DNA of 64,000 bases from JAUVPY01 sp034412795 (GTDB lineage: Bacteria; Chloroflexota; Anaerolineae; 4572-78; NAK82), in assembly GCA_034412795.1 (NCBI GenBank), contig DAOUMD010000166.1, positions 16,556 through 80,555 of the forward strand. Reading direction: 5' to 3'. Within the stretch, counting starts at the first letter, position 1; each line of letters begins with the position of its first letter. The notes beneath the pieces are model-generated. The model searched no databases, had not been told where the DNA came from, and worked only from the letters and a program-made list of their open reading frames with translations. Below, piece after piece: positions 24,717-33,689 of the stretch. A program made the translations under genes and the position numbers.

Positions 24717-24745
24717 TTGTAATACCAGGCGACGTGCTGTATAAT
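24717..24745 (+). promoter_or_regulatory. Promoter with CAGGCGACGTG spacer, copy 2
   Basis: TTGTAA (24717-24722), 17-bp spacer, TATAAT (24740-24745). The spacer and -10 share 19 of 20 bp with 21221-21240, suggesting common control or shared origin. Confidence 0.7.
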
Positions 24746-24781
24746 GGGTGTTACCTTGCTTTTCAGATAGGGAGTAACCAC

Positions 24782-25369
24782 ATGCCTGTTACCTACACCA
24801 ACCGCAAAGGCGTTACCTATTATCTCTGCCGGGGCGTCACCAAAACCGGCAAGCCGCGCTACTACTTCGCGCGTGAGATCAAAGGCGAACCTGTAGACGA
24901 AATACCGGAGGGGTTCACGATCAGTGAGAGCGTCAACGGCATCGTCTCATTGGCCAAGGATCGCCCCTCACAAATCCTGCCCGATGAGATTGCCTGGGTC
25001 GAAGCGTCTGTAAGACGACACCCCAAGGCACAAAACTACCGGGTCAGCGCCAAGCACGACCGTATCGAAATCTACGAGCGGGTCGGGCCGGACGCGGATG
25101 ACCTGATTGCCGGGTTGAGCGGCATAAGCGGGCTATTCGCTGCGCAGGCCGACCAACTGCGAGAGCTGCGGGATCGCCATTCCCAATTCACCGCGGTGCT
25201 GCGCTTTATCCTGGCCGACGCCGAGCGGCGTACCTTCCGTGTGGAGCGCTGGTGCTACCTGGGCAGCATTGACGATTGGATAAACGTCGGCACTGTGGGA
25301 CCGGTGGCCCAACTGGCCCGGGAGTGGATCCCTAAACTGGGCACCGACCGGCTCTTTGAGGTATATTAG
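24782..25369 (+). CDS. Conserved hypothetical protein
   Basis: 195 residues from ATG 24782 (MPVTYTNRKGVTYYLC) with GGGAGT upstream; a longer frame begins inside the promoter and is rejected. The N terminus (KGVTYYLCRGVTKTGKPRYYF) reads like a small beta module. The C-terminal part has YLGSIDDWINVGTVGPVAQL. No known domain that I recognise. Followed 27 bp later by another hypothetical gene, probably co-transcribed. Confidence 0.7.
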   Translation: MPVTYTNRKGVTYYLCRGVTKTGKPRYYFAREIKGEPVDEIPEGFTISESVNGIVSLAKDRPSQILPDEIAWVEASVRRHPKAQNYRVSAKHDRIEIYERVGPDADDLIAGLSGISGLFAAQADQLRELRDRHSQFTAVLRFILADAERRTFRVERWCYLGSIDDWINVGTVGPVAQLAREWIPKLGTDRLFEVY

Positions 25370-25396
25370 ACACATCGCACACCAGCGAGCGCAGAC

Positions 25397-26527
25397 ATGA
25401 GCGAGTACCAATACTACGAATTCCAGGCCGTCGACCGGCCCCTGACCCAAGAAGAACAGCAAGCCGTCGCGCAGTTGTCCAGCCGCGTCCATCCCCACCC
25501 CCGGCGCGCGGTCTTTGTCTATCACTGGAGTGGCTTCCGCGGCCGGTCAGAAGACATACTGGCCAAGTACTATGACGCCATGCTCTACCTGGCCAACTGG
25601 GGCAGCCGCCGGCTCATGTTCCGTTTCCCCCAATCACTCGTAGACCCGGAACACTTGCAGGGCTACAACGTGGTAACGCTGGATTACCCTCCAGACTTCG
25701 TTAATGCCTATACCCAAGGTGAGTACACCATCCTGGATATCCAGTTGGGTGAGGAAGAAGGCCTGGATTGGGTCGAAGGCGAAGGCTGGCTCGACTCGCT
25801 GATCGGCCTACGCGACGCGATTCTCCAGGGAGATTATCGTCTGCTTTACCTGGCCTGGCTCAAGGGCGTGACGCTGGCCTATGACGTGGATGAAGACGCC
25901 CTCGAACCGCCCGTACCACCCGGCCTGGGGGACCCGACACCTGCCTTGGACAGTTTCGTAGAGCTGTTTGACCTGGATGCTGATCTGCTCCAGGTAGCGG
26001 CCCAACGCAGCGCCCAACCGGCCCCAACGCTGTCTGGAGACGACATACGACAGGCCATCGCCCAACTCCCGACCGAGGAAAAAGACGCCTTCTTGTTGCG
26101 CCTGGCCCAGGGCGAGCCACATCTCTCGTTAGTCTTCAATCGCCGCCTGGGCGGGGCGGGTGCTGCTCTTCAACCCGACGCGGAAGAGCGCCGCACCGTC
26201 GGCCAACTCCTGGCCGCGGCAGAAGAAGAAAGGGAGCGGGTGCGCAAACAGCTCGCCGCCCAGGCCGAAGCCAAACGTATCGCCGAACTGGAAGCCTTAG
26301 CCCAGCGTGAAAACCAGGCCTGGCGTGACGTCGACGCCCTGATCCAGGAGGCAAAAGCCAAGTCGTATGAAAAGGCCGTTGAGCTTCTCCTCAAGCTCAA
26401 GGACCTGGCCGAATACCGCCGCCAGAGTGCCGCCTTTCAAGAACACCTGGACCAGATCTATGACCGGTATAGCCGGCGCTCCGCACTGATGCGACGCCTG
26501 CGCGATGCGGGCTTGACCAAAGGGTGA
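25397..26527 (+). CDS. Conserved hypothetical protein with coiled coil
   Basis: 376 residues. The N-terminal domain (YYEFQAVDRPLTQEEQ, ANWGSRRLMFRFP) is a recurring family I know only as uncharacterised, sometimes reported beside SWIM zinc-finger genes. The second half (about 285-345) is a long charged coiled coil. Its stop overlaps a tiny downstream frame by 4 bp. Confidence 0.7.
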   Translation: MSEYQYYEFQAVDRPLTQEEQQAVAQLSSRVHPHPRRAVFVYHWSGFRGRSEDILAKYYDAMLYLANWGSRRLMFRFPQSLVDPEHLQGYNVVTLDYPPDFVNAYTQGEYTILDIQLGEEEGLDWVEGEGWLDSLIGLRDAILQGDYRLLYLAWLKGVTLAYDVDEDALEPPVPPGLGDPTPALDSFVELFDLDADLLQVAAQRSAQPAPTLSGDDIRQAIAQLPTEEKDAFLLRLAQGEPHLSLVFNRRLGGAGAALQPDAEERRTVGQLLAAAEEERERVRKQLAAQAEAKRIAELEALAQRENQAWRDVDALIQEAKAKSYEKAVELLLKLKDLAEYRRQSAAFQEHLDQIYDRYSRRSALMRRLRDAGLTKG

Positions 26528-26622
26528 GGCACAAACCGCGCTACGTCGAGCCGGTGATTGAGGAAGAAATGCTGGCCGTTGCCGAGGCGATGGAGAATCT
26601 GAAACAGGGGGATGCAGTCTAA
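26524..26622 (+). CDS. Tiny coupled reading frame, possibly a gene remnant
   Basis: GTG start overlapping the stop of the preceding gene; 32 residues (MRHKPRYVEPVIEEEMLAV, then AEAMENLKQGDAV). It may be a real small protein or the truncated start of a lost gene; the hydrophilic helical composition is coding-like. Confidence 0.3.
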   Translation: MRHKPRYVEPVIEEEMLAVAEAMENLKQGDAV

Positions 26623-27061
26623 GTGCATCCAGACATTCAGTGAGGTCGAGGTCAACAATGTGAAGGCACATGCAGACTTGCTTGAGTCCCCCATCTTGCC
26701 CAACAAAGGTGCTGCCGGGGTGAGAGTAAGAGCCACAACCAAGGCCGTCACCGATTTATGGGGAGAACCGACGAAGGTCGAGCAAATACGCTCGGATTTC
26801 GTGCGCTGGGAATATGATCAGGTATGGTTCTGGCTGAAAGCGGGCAAAGTAGATCAGATCGCCGTGTATGTGGGTTACCGGGGCCGTACCAAAGAGGGGA
26901 TTGGTATCGGCTCAACCCGAGAGCATGTCGAAAGAGTATTCGGCCCGCTCACCTGGGATGGGTGTTGGCTGATTGAATGTCCACCCTTTGGCATCGGCTT
27001 CGATTTTACCTCCTCTTGGACTGATCCGCTGGTTTCCGGCATTTACATTTTCCGGGAATAA
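26612..27061 (+). CDS. Hypothetical protein
   Basis: 149 residues, start uncertain. The body is regular and coding-like: VTDLWGEPTKVEQIRSDFVR, VWFWLKAGKVDQIAVYVGY, IGIGSTREHVERVFGP. This resembles small beta proteins of the outlier, SMI1- or BamE-like kind (VxxxxGxP, GSTREHVERVFG), but I cannot assign a family. Confidence 0.6.
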   Translation: MQSKCIQTFSEVEVNNVKAHADLLESPILPNKGAAGVRVRATTKAVTDLWGEPTKVEQIRSDFVRWEYDQVWFWLKAGKVDQIAVYVGYRGRTKEGIGIGSTREHVERVFGPLTWDGCWLIECPPFGIGFDFTSSWTDPLVSGIYIFRE

Positions 27062-27256
27062 GAACCGGGATAGTCGACCGGTTTTTCTGAGGAAATCTAG
27101 CTAGCACCGCCTGTTCTACGATGGCGCCGCCCGTGCACTGCTTACCCGCTTATTTCCCTAATCTTCATTCATTCCCACGCTCCAGAGTACACAAAAACAA
27201 AAAGCCTATTGCACCGCGCATGAAATTATGGTATTCTAGACTCAATCCTAACAATC

Positions 27257-27385
27257 TGTCAGAGAGAGCGATTCTACCAGACTTCGGAAGTTTTAGATGA
27301 TGATTTTGCCACCAAATTGGCTAGATAATATACGTAATATGTTGGTAGAGATGTTGTTGGAAACTTCCGAAGTCTTTCTCCGACA
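27257..27385. repeat. 129-bp MITE carrying REP-type arms, left copy
   Basis: Ends TGTCAGAGA and TCTCCGACA; just inside are AGACTTCGGAAGT (27279) and AACTTCCGAAGTCT (to 27375), arms of the 33-bp palindrome seen around the RAYT gene. An inverted copy of the same 129-bp length lies at 33535-33663. The rest of the 548-bp gap (27062-27609) holds only a GATGAT/ATCATC microsatellite near 27410. Confidence 0.8.
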
Positions 27386-27609
27386 ATGTGTGAGTCGAGA
27401 TGACTAATGATGATGATGATGATCATCATCACCGCAATCGTTTTCGCTTCGTCTGACCAGCAGTTGCTCGGGTCGCATATCTCGGTACGAGGAGGTGCGA
27501 CCCTCTGTTTGTCTGATACGTCCGGGCATAAGAGCTATTCTAGTTCTCGATGCAAAACGTAGGGCGGAGTATCCCTATGCCTGCCGCTGACTGACTCGGA
27601 AATGCTGAC

Positions 27610-28287
27610 ATGAAAAAGAAACATTACTATGGACACCGCCAGCGCCTACGTGAGCGCTTTCTGGAACAAGGTCTGGAAGGGTTTCAGGATTACGAAGCTC
27701 TGGAGATGCTTCTCCAGTTCGTGGCCCGCCAGAAAGATATGAAGGAGCTGGCTAAAGAGCTAGTTAAGCGCTTTGGCTCTTTCAAGAACGTCCTTGACGC
27801 CTCGGTGGAGGAGTTGCAGAGCGTGGATGGTGTTGGGCCGGCAGCCGCCACTCTGATCCACTTAGTTAAGCAGTCCGCCGCCCGTTACTTGCAGCAGACC
27901 AGCCGAGTTCGCGCGTCGCTCGAGAGTCCTGAGGCACTGATCGAGTATTGTATGGTGGGCATGGGTGCAGAGCCGAATGAGAAGTTCCGTGTCATCTGCC
28001 TGGACAGCAACTTCGCCATTGTGGATGAGAAGGACGTGGCCGAAGGCACCGTGAACCAGGCCACGGTGTATTCGCGGCGGGTGATGGAGATCGCCCTGGA
28101 TGCCAAGGCTTCGACGCTGGTGTTTGTCCACAACCACCCCGACGGGGGCGTTACGCCCTCAGAATTTGATAAGACCCTGACCCGTCGTTTGGTCCTGGCG
28201 GCCAAGACAATGGACGTGGCTGTATACGACCACGTCGTCGTGTCCCGAGATGCGTACTTCAGCTTTCGCGAGAACGGATTGATTTGA
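27610..28287 (+). CDS. radC: RadC-family JAB/MPN protein
   Basis: 225 residues. N-terminal helix-hairpin-helix region (VDGVGPAAATLIHLVK) followed by the JAB/MPN metalloprotease-like domain with HNHPDGG, Ser and Asp (FVHNHPDGGVTPSEFD). The family is widespread, often on mobile or defence islands, and lacks a settled function. First gene inside the stretch framed by the 129-bp MITE pair. Confidence 0.9.
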   Translation: MKKKHYYGHRQRLRERFLEQGLEGFQDYEALEMLLQFVARQKDMKELAKELVKRFGSFKNVLDASVEELQSVDGVGPAAATLIHLVKQSAARYLQQTSRVRASLESPEALIEYCMVGMGAEPNEKFRVICLDSNFAIVDEKDVAEGTVNQATVYSRRVMEIALDAKASTLVFVHNHPDGGVTPSEFDKTLTRRLVLAAKTMDVAVYDHVVVSRDAYFSFRENGLI

Positions 28288-28436
28288 TTCAGACATTTTG
28301 GGCTAATGAGAGATTAACCTGGAGGCCATACTCTTGGACTCTATTGTGTTCTAACCAAATTCTTACCATTTTCTTATGAAACCATGTTACTCTGGAAACT
28401 GGGACCCATAGGTACCTGAGAAGTCCTGGTGGTCTA

Positions 28437-31337
28437 ATGAGGCAGAACCTGCACCCTCTGATTGAGCAACATTATCCATTTCTAAACGAAGCCCAGCGGC
28501 AGGCTATAGGGCGAGTCGATGGCCCGTTGTTAATCATCGCCGGGCCGGGCTCGGGCAAAACTCTGGTGCTGGTCGTTCGCACCCTGAACATCCTGCTGCA
28601 AGAGAAGGCCACGCCCAAGGAAATTGTGCTGTGTACCTTCACCGAGAAGGCCGCCTTTGATCTGCGGGATCGGGTAGCCCAAGCCGCTCGCGCTTTAGGC
28701 TACATAGGGGACCTGTCTCAGCTCCAGGTCAGCACCATCCACGGCATCTGCAACCACTACCTGAACCGTTTTCGCCACCACACCTGGCTCAACAACAACT
28801 ACGAAGTTCTGGATGAACTGACCCAATCCCTCTTTCTGTTTGAGAATTTCGATGAGATCATTGGCGAAGATCTGAGACTTCGGAAGTCTGAGGATACTTC
28901 CGAAGTCTTGTATCTGGGCAAATGGTCCACGCGCTGGACGGCCATCCGGGGCCTGACGGAGTTCTTCAACAAAATCACCGAGGAATTGGTGGCTCCCGAC
29001 GCCTTGGTCACCGGCGCTGATCCATTTCTGCAGGAGCTGGGCCTGGCCTATCAGCGTTACGAAGCTGCCTTACGGGATCGCAACCGGTTGGACTTTGCCC
29101 ACCAGCAGAAGGTTTTTTATGACCTGCTGACGGACCAGGAGGTTGCCGGGCAGGTGCGCGATGCCGTGCGCTACGTGATGGTGGATGAGTATCAGGATAC
29201 CAACTACATTCAGGAACAGCTACTACTCCGACTGGCTGCCCCTCAAAACAACTTGTGCGTGGTGGGCGATGACGACCAGAGCCTGTACCGCTTCCGGGGC
29301 GCGACGGTCCGTAATATCCTGGAGTTCAGCGGGCACTTCGAGACTTGTCCTCAGGTCCGATTGACCGTCAACTATCGCTCTCACCAGCGCATCATCACTG
29401 CTTACAACCACTTTATGGACGGCTGCGATTGGTCGAATCCTAACTCCCACTTTGACTTCCGTTACGCCAAGACCATTGAACCCAAATCAGATGACGAACA
29501 CCCCGATTATCCGGCGGTGTTCGCCATTTGGGGCGAGAATCAGGCCGACGAAGCCAGCCGGGTGGCGGGTTTGGTAACCTTCCTCAAAGAAAACCAGGTC
29601 ATTGAGGACTACAACCAGGTGGCCTTGTTCTTGCACAGCGTGCGTATCAACCACTCCGGCCAGTATATTGAAGCCCTGGAACGGTGCGGTATCCCGGCCT
29701 TCGCGCCGCGCGCCCGTGCTTACTTTGAGAACGAAGAAGTGCAGTTGATGGTAAGCTGCTTCGCCGTGTTGCTGGGTTGGTATGGCGACAATCGAGGTAG
29801 CCTGAGAGGTTACGCCCTGCAGGACCTGGCCGACTACGTGGACGGCTGCCTCACCGCTCTGGCCGGGGCCGGCGTGGTAGGCGACCATCCCCTGGCCCGG
29901 ATATTGCAGCAGCACGTCGCCGAGATCGAAGGGCTGCGCGAGGGCGGGACTCTGAACCGACATCTGGCCGATTACCTGTACGAGTTCCTGGCCCACCAGC
30001 CCTTTGCCGGTATGCTGGGCAATGAGAATCGCGCCCGCAGCTTAGCCATTTTCAGCCAACTGCTGGCCGTCTTCCAGCACTACTACGGCTACAGCGTGAT
30101 CACCTACGCCAACCGGGGTTATTTGCGCCTGCACTTCTTCAACAGTTTCCTGTGCTTTCTCTATCTAGGCGGCATCAACGAGTACGAGGACCCCGACCGC
30201 CCCTTCCCCGCCGGTCACGTGCAGATCATGACCATCCACCAGAGCAAGGGCCTGGAGTTTCCCGTAGTCATTGTCGGCTCGTTAGCAGCTAGTATCTCCT
30301 CCGGCAAGCAGGTAGATCGTCTGCTGGGGCCGTTCTATCATCGCCAGCCCTTTGAGCCGGAGCGTCGTATCACCGAGTTCGATCGCATGCGACTGCATTA
30401 CGTGGCCTTCTCCCGGGCTGAGAAAGTGCTGGTGCTGACGGCCACCGACACGCCCAAGGCGCACTTCAATCCCATCTGGCAGAGCCTACCGCAGTGGCCC
30501 TACGTAGAGCAGGGTCTGCTGGCCGCGCAGCACTTCGCGCTCAAGGAGCGCGTGCCGCTCAAGAAGACCTTTTCCTTCACCAACCATCTGAAAGTGTACG
30601 AGACCTGCCCGCGTCAGTACCGGTTCTTCCGTGAGTACGAGTTCGCTCCCTCCCGCTCGGCCGAGATTTTCTTTGGGTCCCTGGTCCACCAAAGCATCGA
30701 AGATATCCATCGCTGGGTGCTGGAAGGTCAATCGCTGCCGTTGATCAAGATGGCGGTTCCGGGTATGTTCGAGGCCAACTTCCGCAGTCTGGTCAACGCC
30801 GGCTATCGGCCCGTCAGCGGGCCCCAGCGCGACATAGCCTACCAGCAGGTGATGAATTACTTCGAGGGTAACCAGGATCGCATGCCGCAGGTCATTGAGA
30901 CCGAAGTGGACGTATCGCTGGAGAAGGAAGACTATATCCTTACGGGCCGGGTGGACCTGCTGCTGGGCGCGGACGACAAGCTGGAGCTCCTCGACTTCAA
31001 ATCCCAGCCCCGGCCAGAGACGGACGGCCACCGGCTGGCTTATTACCACCAGCAGTTACTGATCTACGCCCACATTCTGGAGCAGCGCTACGGTCAGCGC
31101 CCGGAGCGCCTGGCCCTCTACTGGACCGGCGAGCCCCGGCGCCAGCAGGCGCTGATGTTCTTCCCTTACCAGCCGGAGAAGGTAGCTGAGGCCGGAGCTT
31201 ATTTCGACAGCGTGGTGGATCGCATCCTGGCCCGCGATTTCGCGGTGAAACAGCCGCCGGAGAGAAAGGTATGCAGTGAATGTGACTTTCGGGCCTATTG
31301 CCAGAGGCAAGGTACGGTCAAAGTCATCGTACGTTAG
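28437..31337 (+). CDS. UvrD/Rep-type helicase fused to RecB/Cas4-like Fe-S nuclease
   Basis: 966 residues. Superfamily 1 motifs: IIAGPGSGKT (33-42), DEYQDTN (about 245), GDDDQSLYRFRGA, and the late motif TIHQSKGLEFPVVIV. The C-terminal nuclease has GRVDLLL and LLDFKS, with the four iron-sulphur cysteines of AddB/Cas4 nucleases: one in YETCPRQY and three in CSECDFRAYC. It probably unwinds and degrades DNA ends. A 34-bp palindrome (28875-28908) is inserted in frame near residues 147-157 (RLRKSEDTSEV). Lone helicase-nucleases of this kind are common in defence islands. Confidence 0.88.
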   Translation: MRQNLHPLIEQHYPFLNEAQRQAIGRVDGPLLIIAGPGSGKTLVLVVRTLNILLQEKATPKEIVLCTFTEKAAFDLRDRVAQAARALGYIGDLSQLQVSTIHGICNHYLNRFRHHTWLNNNYEVLDELTQSLFLFENFDEIIGEDLRLRKSEDTSEVLYLGKWSTRWTAIRGLTEFFNKITEELVAPDALVTGADPFLQELGLAYQRYEAALRDRNRLDFAHQQKVFYDLLTDQEVAGQVRDAVRYVMVDEYQDTNYIQEQLLLRLAAPQNNLCVVGDDDQSLYRFRGATVRNILEFSGHFETCPQVRLTVNYRSHQRIITAYNHFMDGCDWSNPNSHFDFRYAKTIEPKSDDEHPDYPAVFAIWGENQADEASRVAGLVTFLKENQVIEDYNQVALFLHSVRINHSGQYIEALERCGIPAFAPRARAYFENEEVQLMVSCFAVLLGWYGDNRGSLRGYALQDLADYVDGCLTALAGAGVVGDHPLARILQQHVAEIEGLREGGTLNRHLADYLYEFLAHQPFAGMLGNENRARSLAIFSQLLAVFQHYYGYSVITYANRGYLRLHFFNSFLCFLYLGGINEYEDPDRPFPAGHVQIMTIHQSKGLEFPVVIVGSLAASISSGKQVDRLLGPFYHRQPFEPERRITEFDRMRLHYVAFSRAEKVLVLTATDTPKAHFNPIWQSLPQWPYVEQGLLAAQHFALKERVPLKKTFSFTNHLKVYETCPRQYRFFREYEFAPSRSAEIFFGSLVHQSIEDIHRWVLEGQSLPLIKMAVPGMFEANFRSLVNAGYRPVSGPQRDIAYQQVMNYFEGNQDRMPQVIETEVDVSLEKEDYILTGRVDLLLGADDKLELLDFKSQPRPETDGHRLAYYHQQLLIYAHILEQRYGQRPERLALYWTGEPRRQQALMFFPYQPEKVAEAGAYFDSVVDRILARDFAVKQPPERKVCSECDFRAYCQRQGTVKVIVR
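28875..28908. repeat. REP-type double palindrome in helicase CDS
   Basis: AGACTTCGGAAGTCT, spacer GAGG, ATACTTCCGAAGTCT (one mismatch). Arms are in the opposite order to the 33-bp copies at 37-39 kb. Translated in frame without a stop. Confidence 0.8.
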
Positions 31338-31421
31338 ATCGGTTGGCGTAGTCCAGCGCCTCTGCTTTGCTCAGAACACATAGAGACTATAAGCAAAAGC
31401 AAACGCCGGGAGAATGAGAAA

Positions 31422-33509
31422 ATGCCACAAAAGCAAGACATTGCTGTAGCGCAACTACAAGCATTTTTGACAGAGAGCAGCCTGGAGCTACTGGAAGAAC
31501 GAGAGATTGAGCATGCCCGGCAGTTTAAGGTAAGCGATGGGGTTGATATTTGCTCGGTTAATGTCTACACCAGCGGCAAAATCACGGTTGGTGGTAAAAA
31601 GACATTGCTCCGGCAGCAGATAGAAGAGTGGAGGAATTTTCGACAGGCCCAAGCACCGGTGGCTGTAGGCCACGTTGATGAGATTGCCGAGGAGAATCGA
31701 GCAACAAAGTTTATTGTCGCCCAGGGCAAGATAGACAGAATTCGATCTTCGATCCAGGAGTTGCCAGGTGAAATCACCTGGCGCGAAGGCGACGCCAGCG
31801 AAGGGCAGGTTTACCAAGCTGAGATCAGGACTAATGGGGAAAAAGTTGTCGTCACACAGTATCACACTGGTACGTTGATGGTGCAAGGCCGCGCCAGCGC
31901 TCTGTTTGACAGCGTCTGCGACCGATTGGACCAAAAACTGTCCCAGTCAATGGCCGACCGGGCCACCCGTTATATTCCGGAGGAGAAGCGCCGGGCAGCT
32001 CTAGATCGAATGAACCAGCCTGAGGCCGAAACAGCAGCACTCGCCTGGCTAATTGAGCAGTTGGGACAGGGCGCGTATGATTTCCTATATCCGCATGATC
32101 GCGAAACATTGTTGTCGGGTACAGCGCTACTGCAAACCGTTCAGGCCATCGACCTAAAGTTGCCGGACTATTCGGTTTTAGTGATGCCCTTTGCGCGAGC
32201 GTATGAAGGCTTTTTGGTCAAGTTGTTTATTCACATCGGTTTGGCCGACAAGACAGAAATTGAAAAAAACGTACAGGCGATTCAAGTAGGGCGTTGGCTT
32301 GATGAATTGCCTGACCTAATAGCAGATTCTCGCCGCCATGGGCACATTGCGGATGATCTCAAAACCGCTTGGACTGGCTCGCGGCACCTGATGCTTCACT
32401 CCGACCACGTGCGCCAAACAAAAATGGCTTCATTTGACGAAGCGAATCACGAGATTTGCGGGGTCATCATGCGTGCCTTCAGACGGGGGTCCGCTAATTT
32501 TATTGAGGAGCCAATCCAATTCAAACAGAAAGCTAGAAAACCTCACACTTCTGCATCGGTTCAGGGCGAAGCGATACAAGCCATAAAGGGTAATCAACCA
32601 ACAACAAAGCAAGAGATTACGATTGAGGGCATAGATGAGGTAGAACTTGTAAGGCGCTTAGAGGAAGCTGGGCATGAGGTGGAACATTACGAAAAGCCAG
32701 ACTATAAGACTAAATGGCGCGTCGATACGGACACATGGAAAGTTTATTGCCCTCGTGATCCGGGGGATAAGATTATCATCAGAGGGAAAGGACGAGAGGA
32801 CTTTCTGAACTGGTTCCACAACGAAGAAGCGCCCGCGCCTCAGGAAATTACCCGGCCGATACCCGCTATACAAGCACACATCGGCGTGGACGAAGCAGGT
32901 AAAGGTGATTACTTTGGACCGCTGACAGTGGCTGCTGTCTATGTCACATCCGAGTCGGCTCTTGACTTGATCCGATGGGGGGTGCGGGATAGCAAAGCAA
33001 TGAGCGATATGACCGTCGCCGAATTAGCTCTGAAAATCAGGGAGCGATGTCCGAATGTCGTACACGTGTTAATGCCCGCTGAGTACAATATGGCATACTA
33101 CCGCCATCAAAACCTCAATCGCCTGCTGGCTGAGGCGCATGCACAGGTCATTGAGACGTTGATCGAACAAACCGGTTGCCGGCAGGTCATAGATGACCAA
33201 TTCGCGGCTTCGCACATTATGGAGGAAGCGTTGGCCGAGCGGAAAATCGACGTAGACCTGGAGCAACGTACAGGCGGTGAAGCCGACGTGGCAGTGGCCG
33301 CCGCCTCGATCTTGGCGCGCGAGAGTTTTGTGGCCGCCATCCAAGATTTTCGAGTGAAAGCCGAAATGGACATCCCTTTAGGCTCGTCATCGCCCAAGGT
33401 GGTGGAGGTCGGGCGGGCGATTGTCCGGCGTTGGGGTCCCGAAGCTCTGGAGCGTATCGCCAAGTTGCATTTCAAGACGACGACGCAGATTCTGGAGCGC
33501 CGGCAGTAA
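31422..33509 (+). CDS. RnlA-like TBP/HEPN protein fused to RNase HIII
   Basis: 695 residues, more than twice a normal RNase HIII. Two TBP-like domains come first (about 20-72, ending VYTSGKITVGG; about 95-170, with YHTGTLMVQG). A helical region (about 200-360) follows with the HEPN signature RHLMLH (Arg321-His326, Rx4H). Then a third TBP-like domain (about 398-465) and a complete RNase HIII domain: GVDEAGKGDYFGPL (Asp490, Glu491), RDSK (522-525), IDDQF (Asp591), EADVAVAAASILARESF (Asp622). TBP-TBP-HEPN is the RnlA/LsoA toxin layout. E. coli RnlA is known to depend on RNase HI, so this fusion puts toxin and helper in one chain (inference). No RnlB antitoxin is recognisable nearby. Confidence 0.75.
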   Translation: MPQKQDIAVAQLQAFLTESSLELLEEREIEHARQFKVSDGVDICSVNVYTSGKITVGGKKTLLRQQIEEWRNFRQAQAPVAVGHVDEIAEENRATKFIVAQGKIDRIRSSIQELPGEITWREGDASEGQVYQAEIRTNGEKVVVTQYHTGTLMVQGRASALFDSVCDRLDQKLSQSMADRATRYIPEEKRRAALDRMNQPEAETAALAWLIEQLGQGAYDFLYPHDRETLLSGTALLQTVQAIDLKLPDYSVLVMPFARAYEGFLVKLFIHIGLADKTEIEKNVQAIQVGRWLDELPDLIADSRRHGHIADDLKTAWTGSRHLMLHSDHVRQTKMASFDEANHEICGVIMRAFRRGSANFIEEPIQFKQKARKPHTSASVQGEAIQAIKGNQPTTKQEITIEGIDEVELVRRLEEAGHEVEHYEKPDYKTKWRVDTDTWKVYCPRDPGDKIIIRGKGREDFLNWFHNEEAPAPQEITRPIPAIQAHIGVDEAGKGDYFGPLTVAAVYVTSESALDLIRWGVRDSKAMSDMTVAELALKIRERCPNVVHVLMPAEYNMAYYRHQNLNRLLAEAHAQVIETLIEQTGCRQVIDDQFAASHIMEEALAERKIDVDLEQRTGGEADVAVAAASILARESFVAAIQDFRVKAEMDIPLGSSSPKVVEVGRAIVRRWGPEALERIAKLHFKTTTQILERRQ

Positions 33510-33534
33510 AGCAGCCTGAAGTCAGCTAGCAGCT

Positions 33535-33663
33535 TGTCGGAGAAAGACTTCGGAAGTTTCCAACAATGTCTCTGCCAACATATTACGTGTATTATCTAGC
33601 CAATTTGGTGGCAAAATCATCGTCTAAAACTTCCGAAGTCTGGCAGAATCGCTCTCTCCGACA
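33535..33663. repeat. 129-bp MITE carrying REP-type arms, right copy (inverted)
   Basis: Ends TGTCGGAGA and TCTCCGACA; inner arms AGACTTCGGAAGT and AACTTCCGAAGTCT. It is the reverse complement of 27257-27385 with few changes and frames radC, the helicase-nuclease and the RnlA-RNase HIII gene. Confidence 0.85.
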
Positions 33664-33689
33664 GACTGCTAGCGAGGAGAGATAGATCT

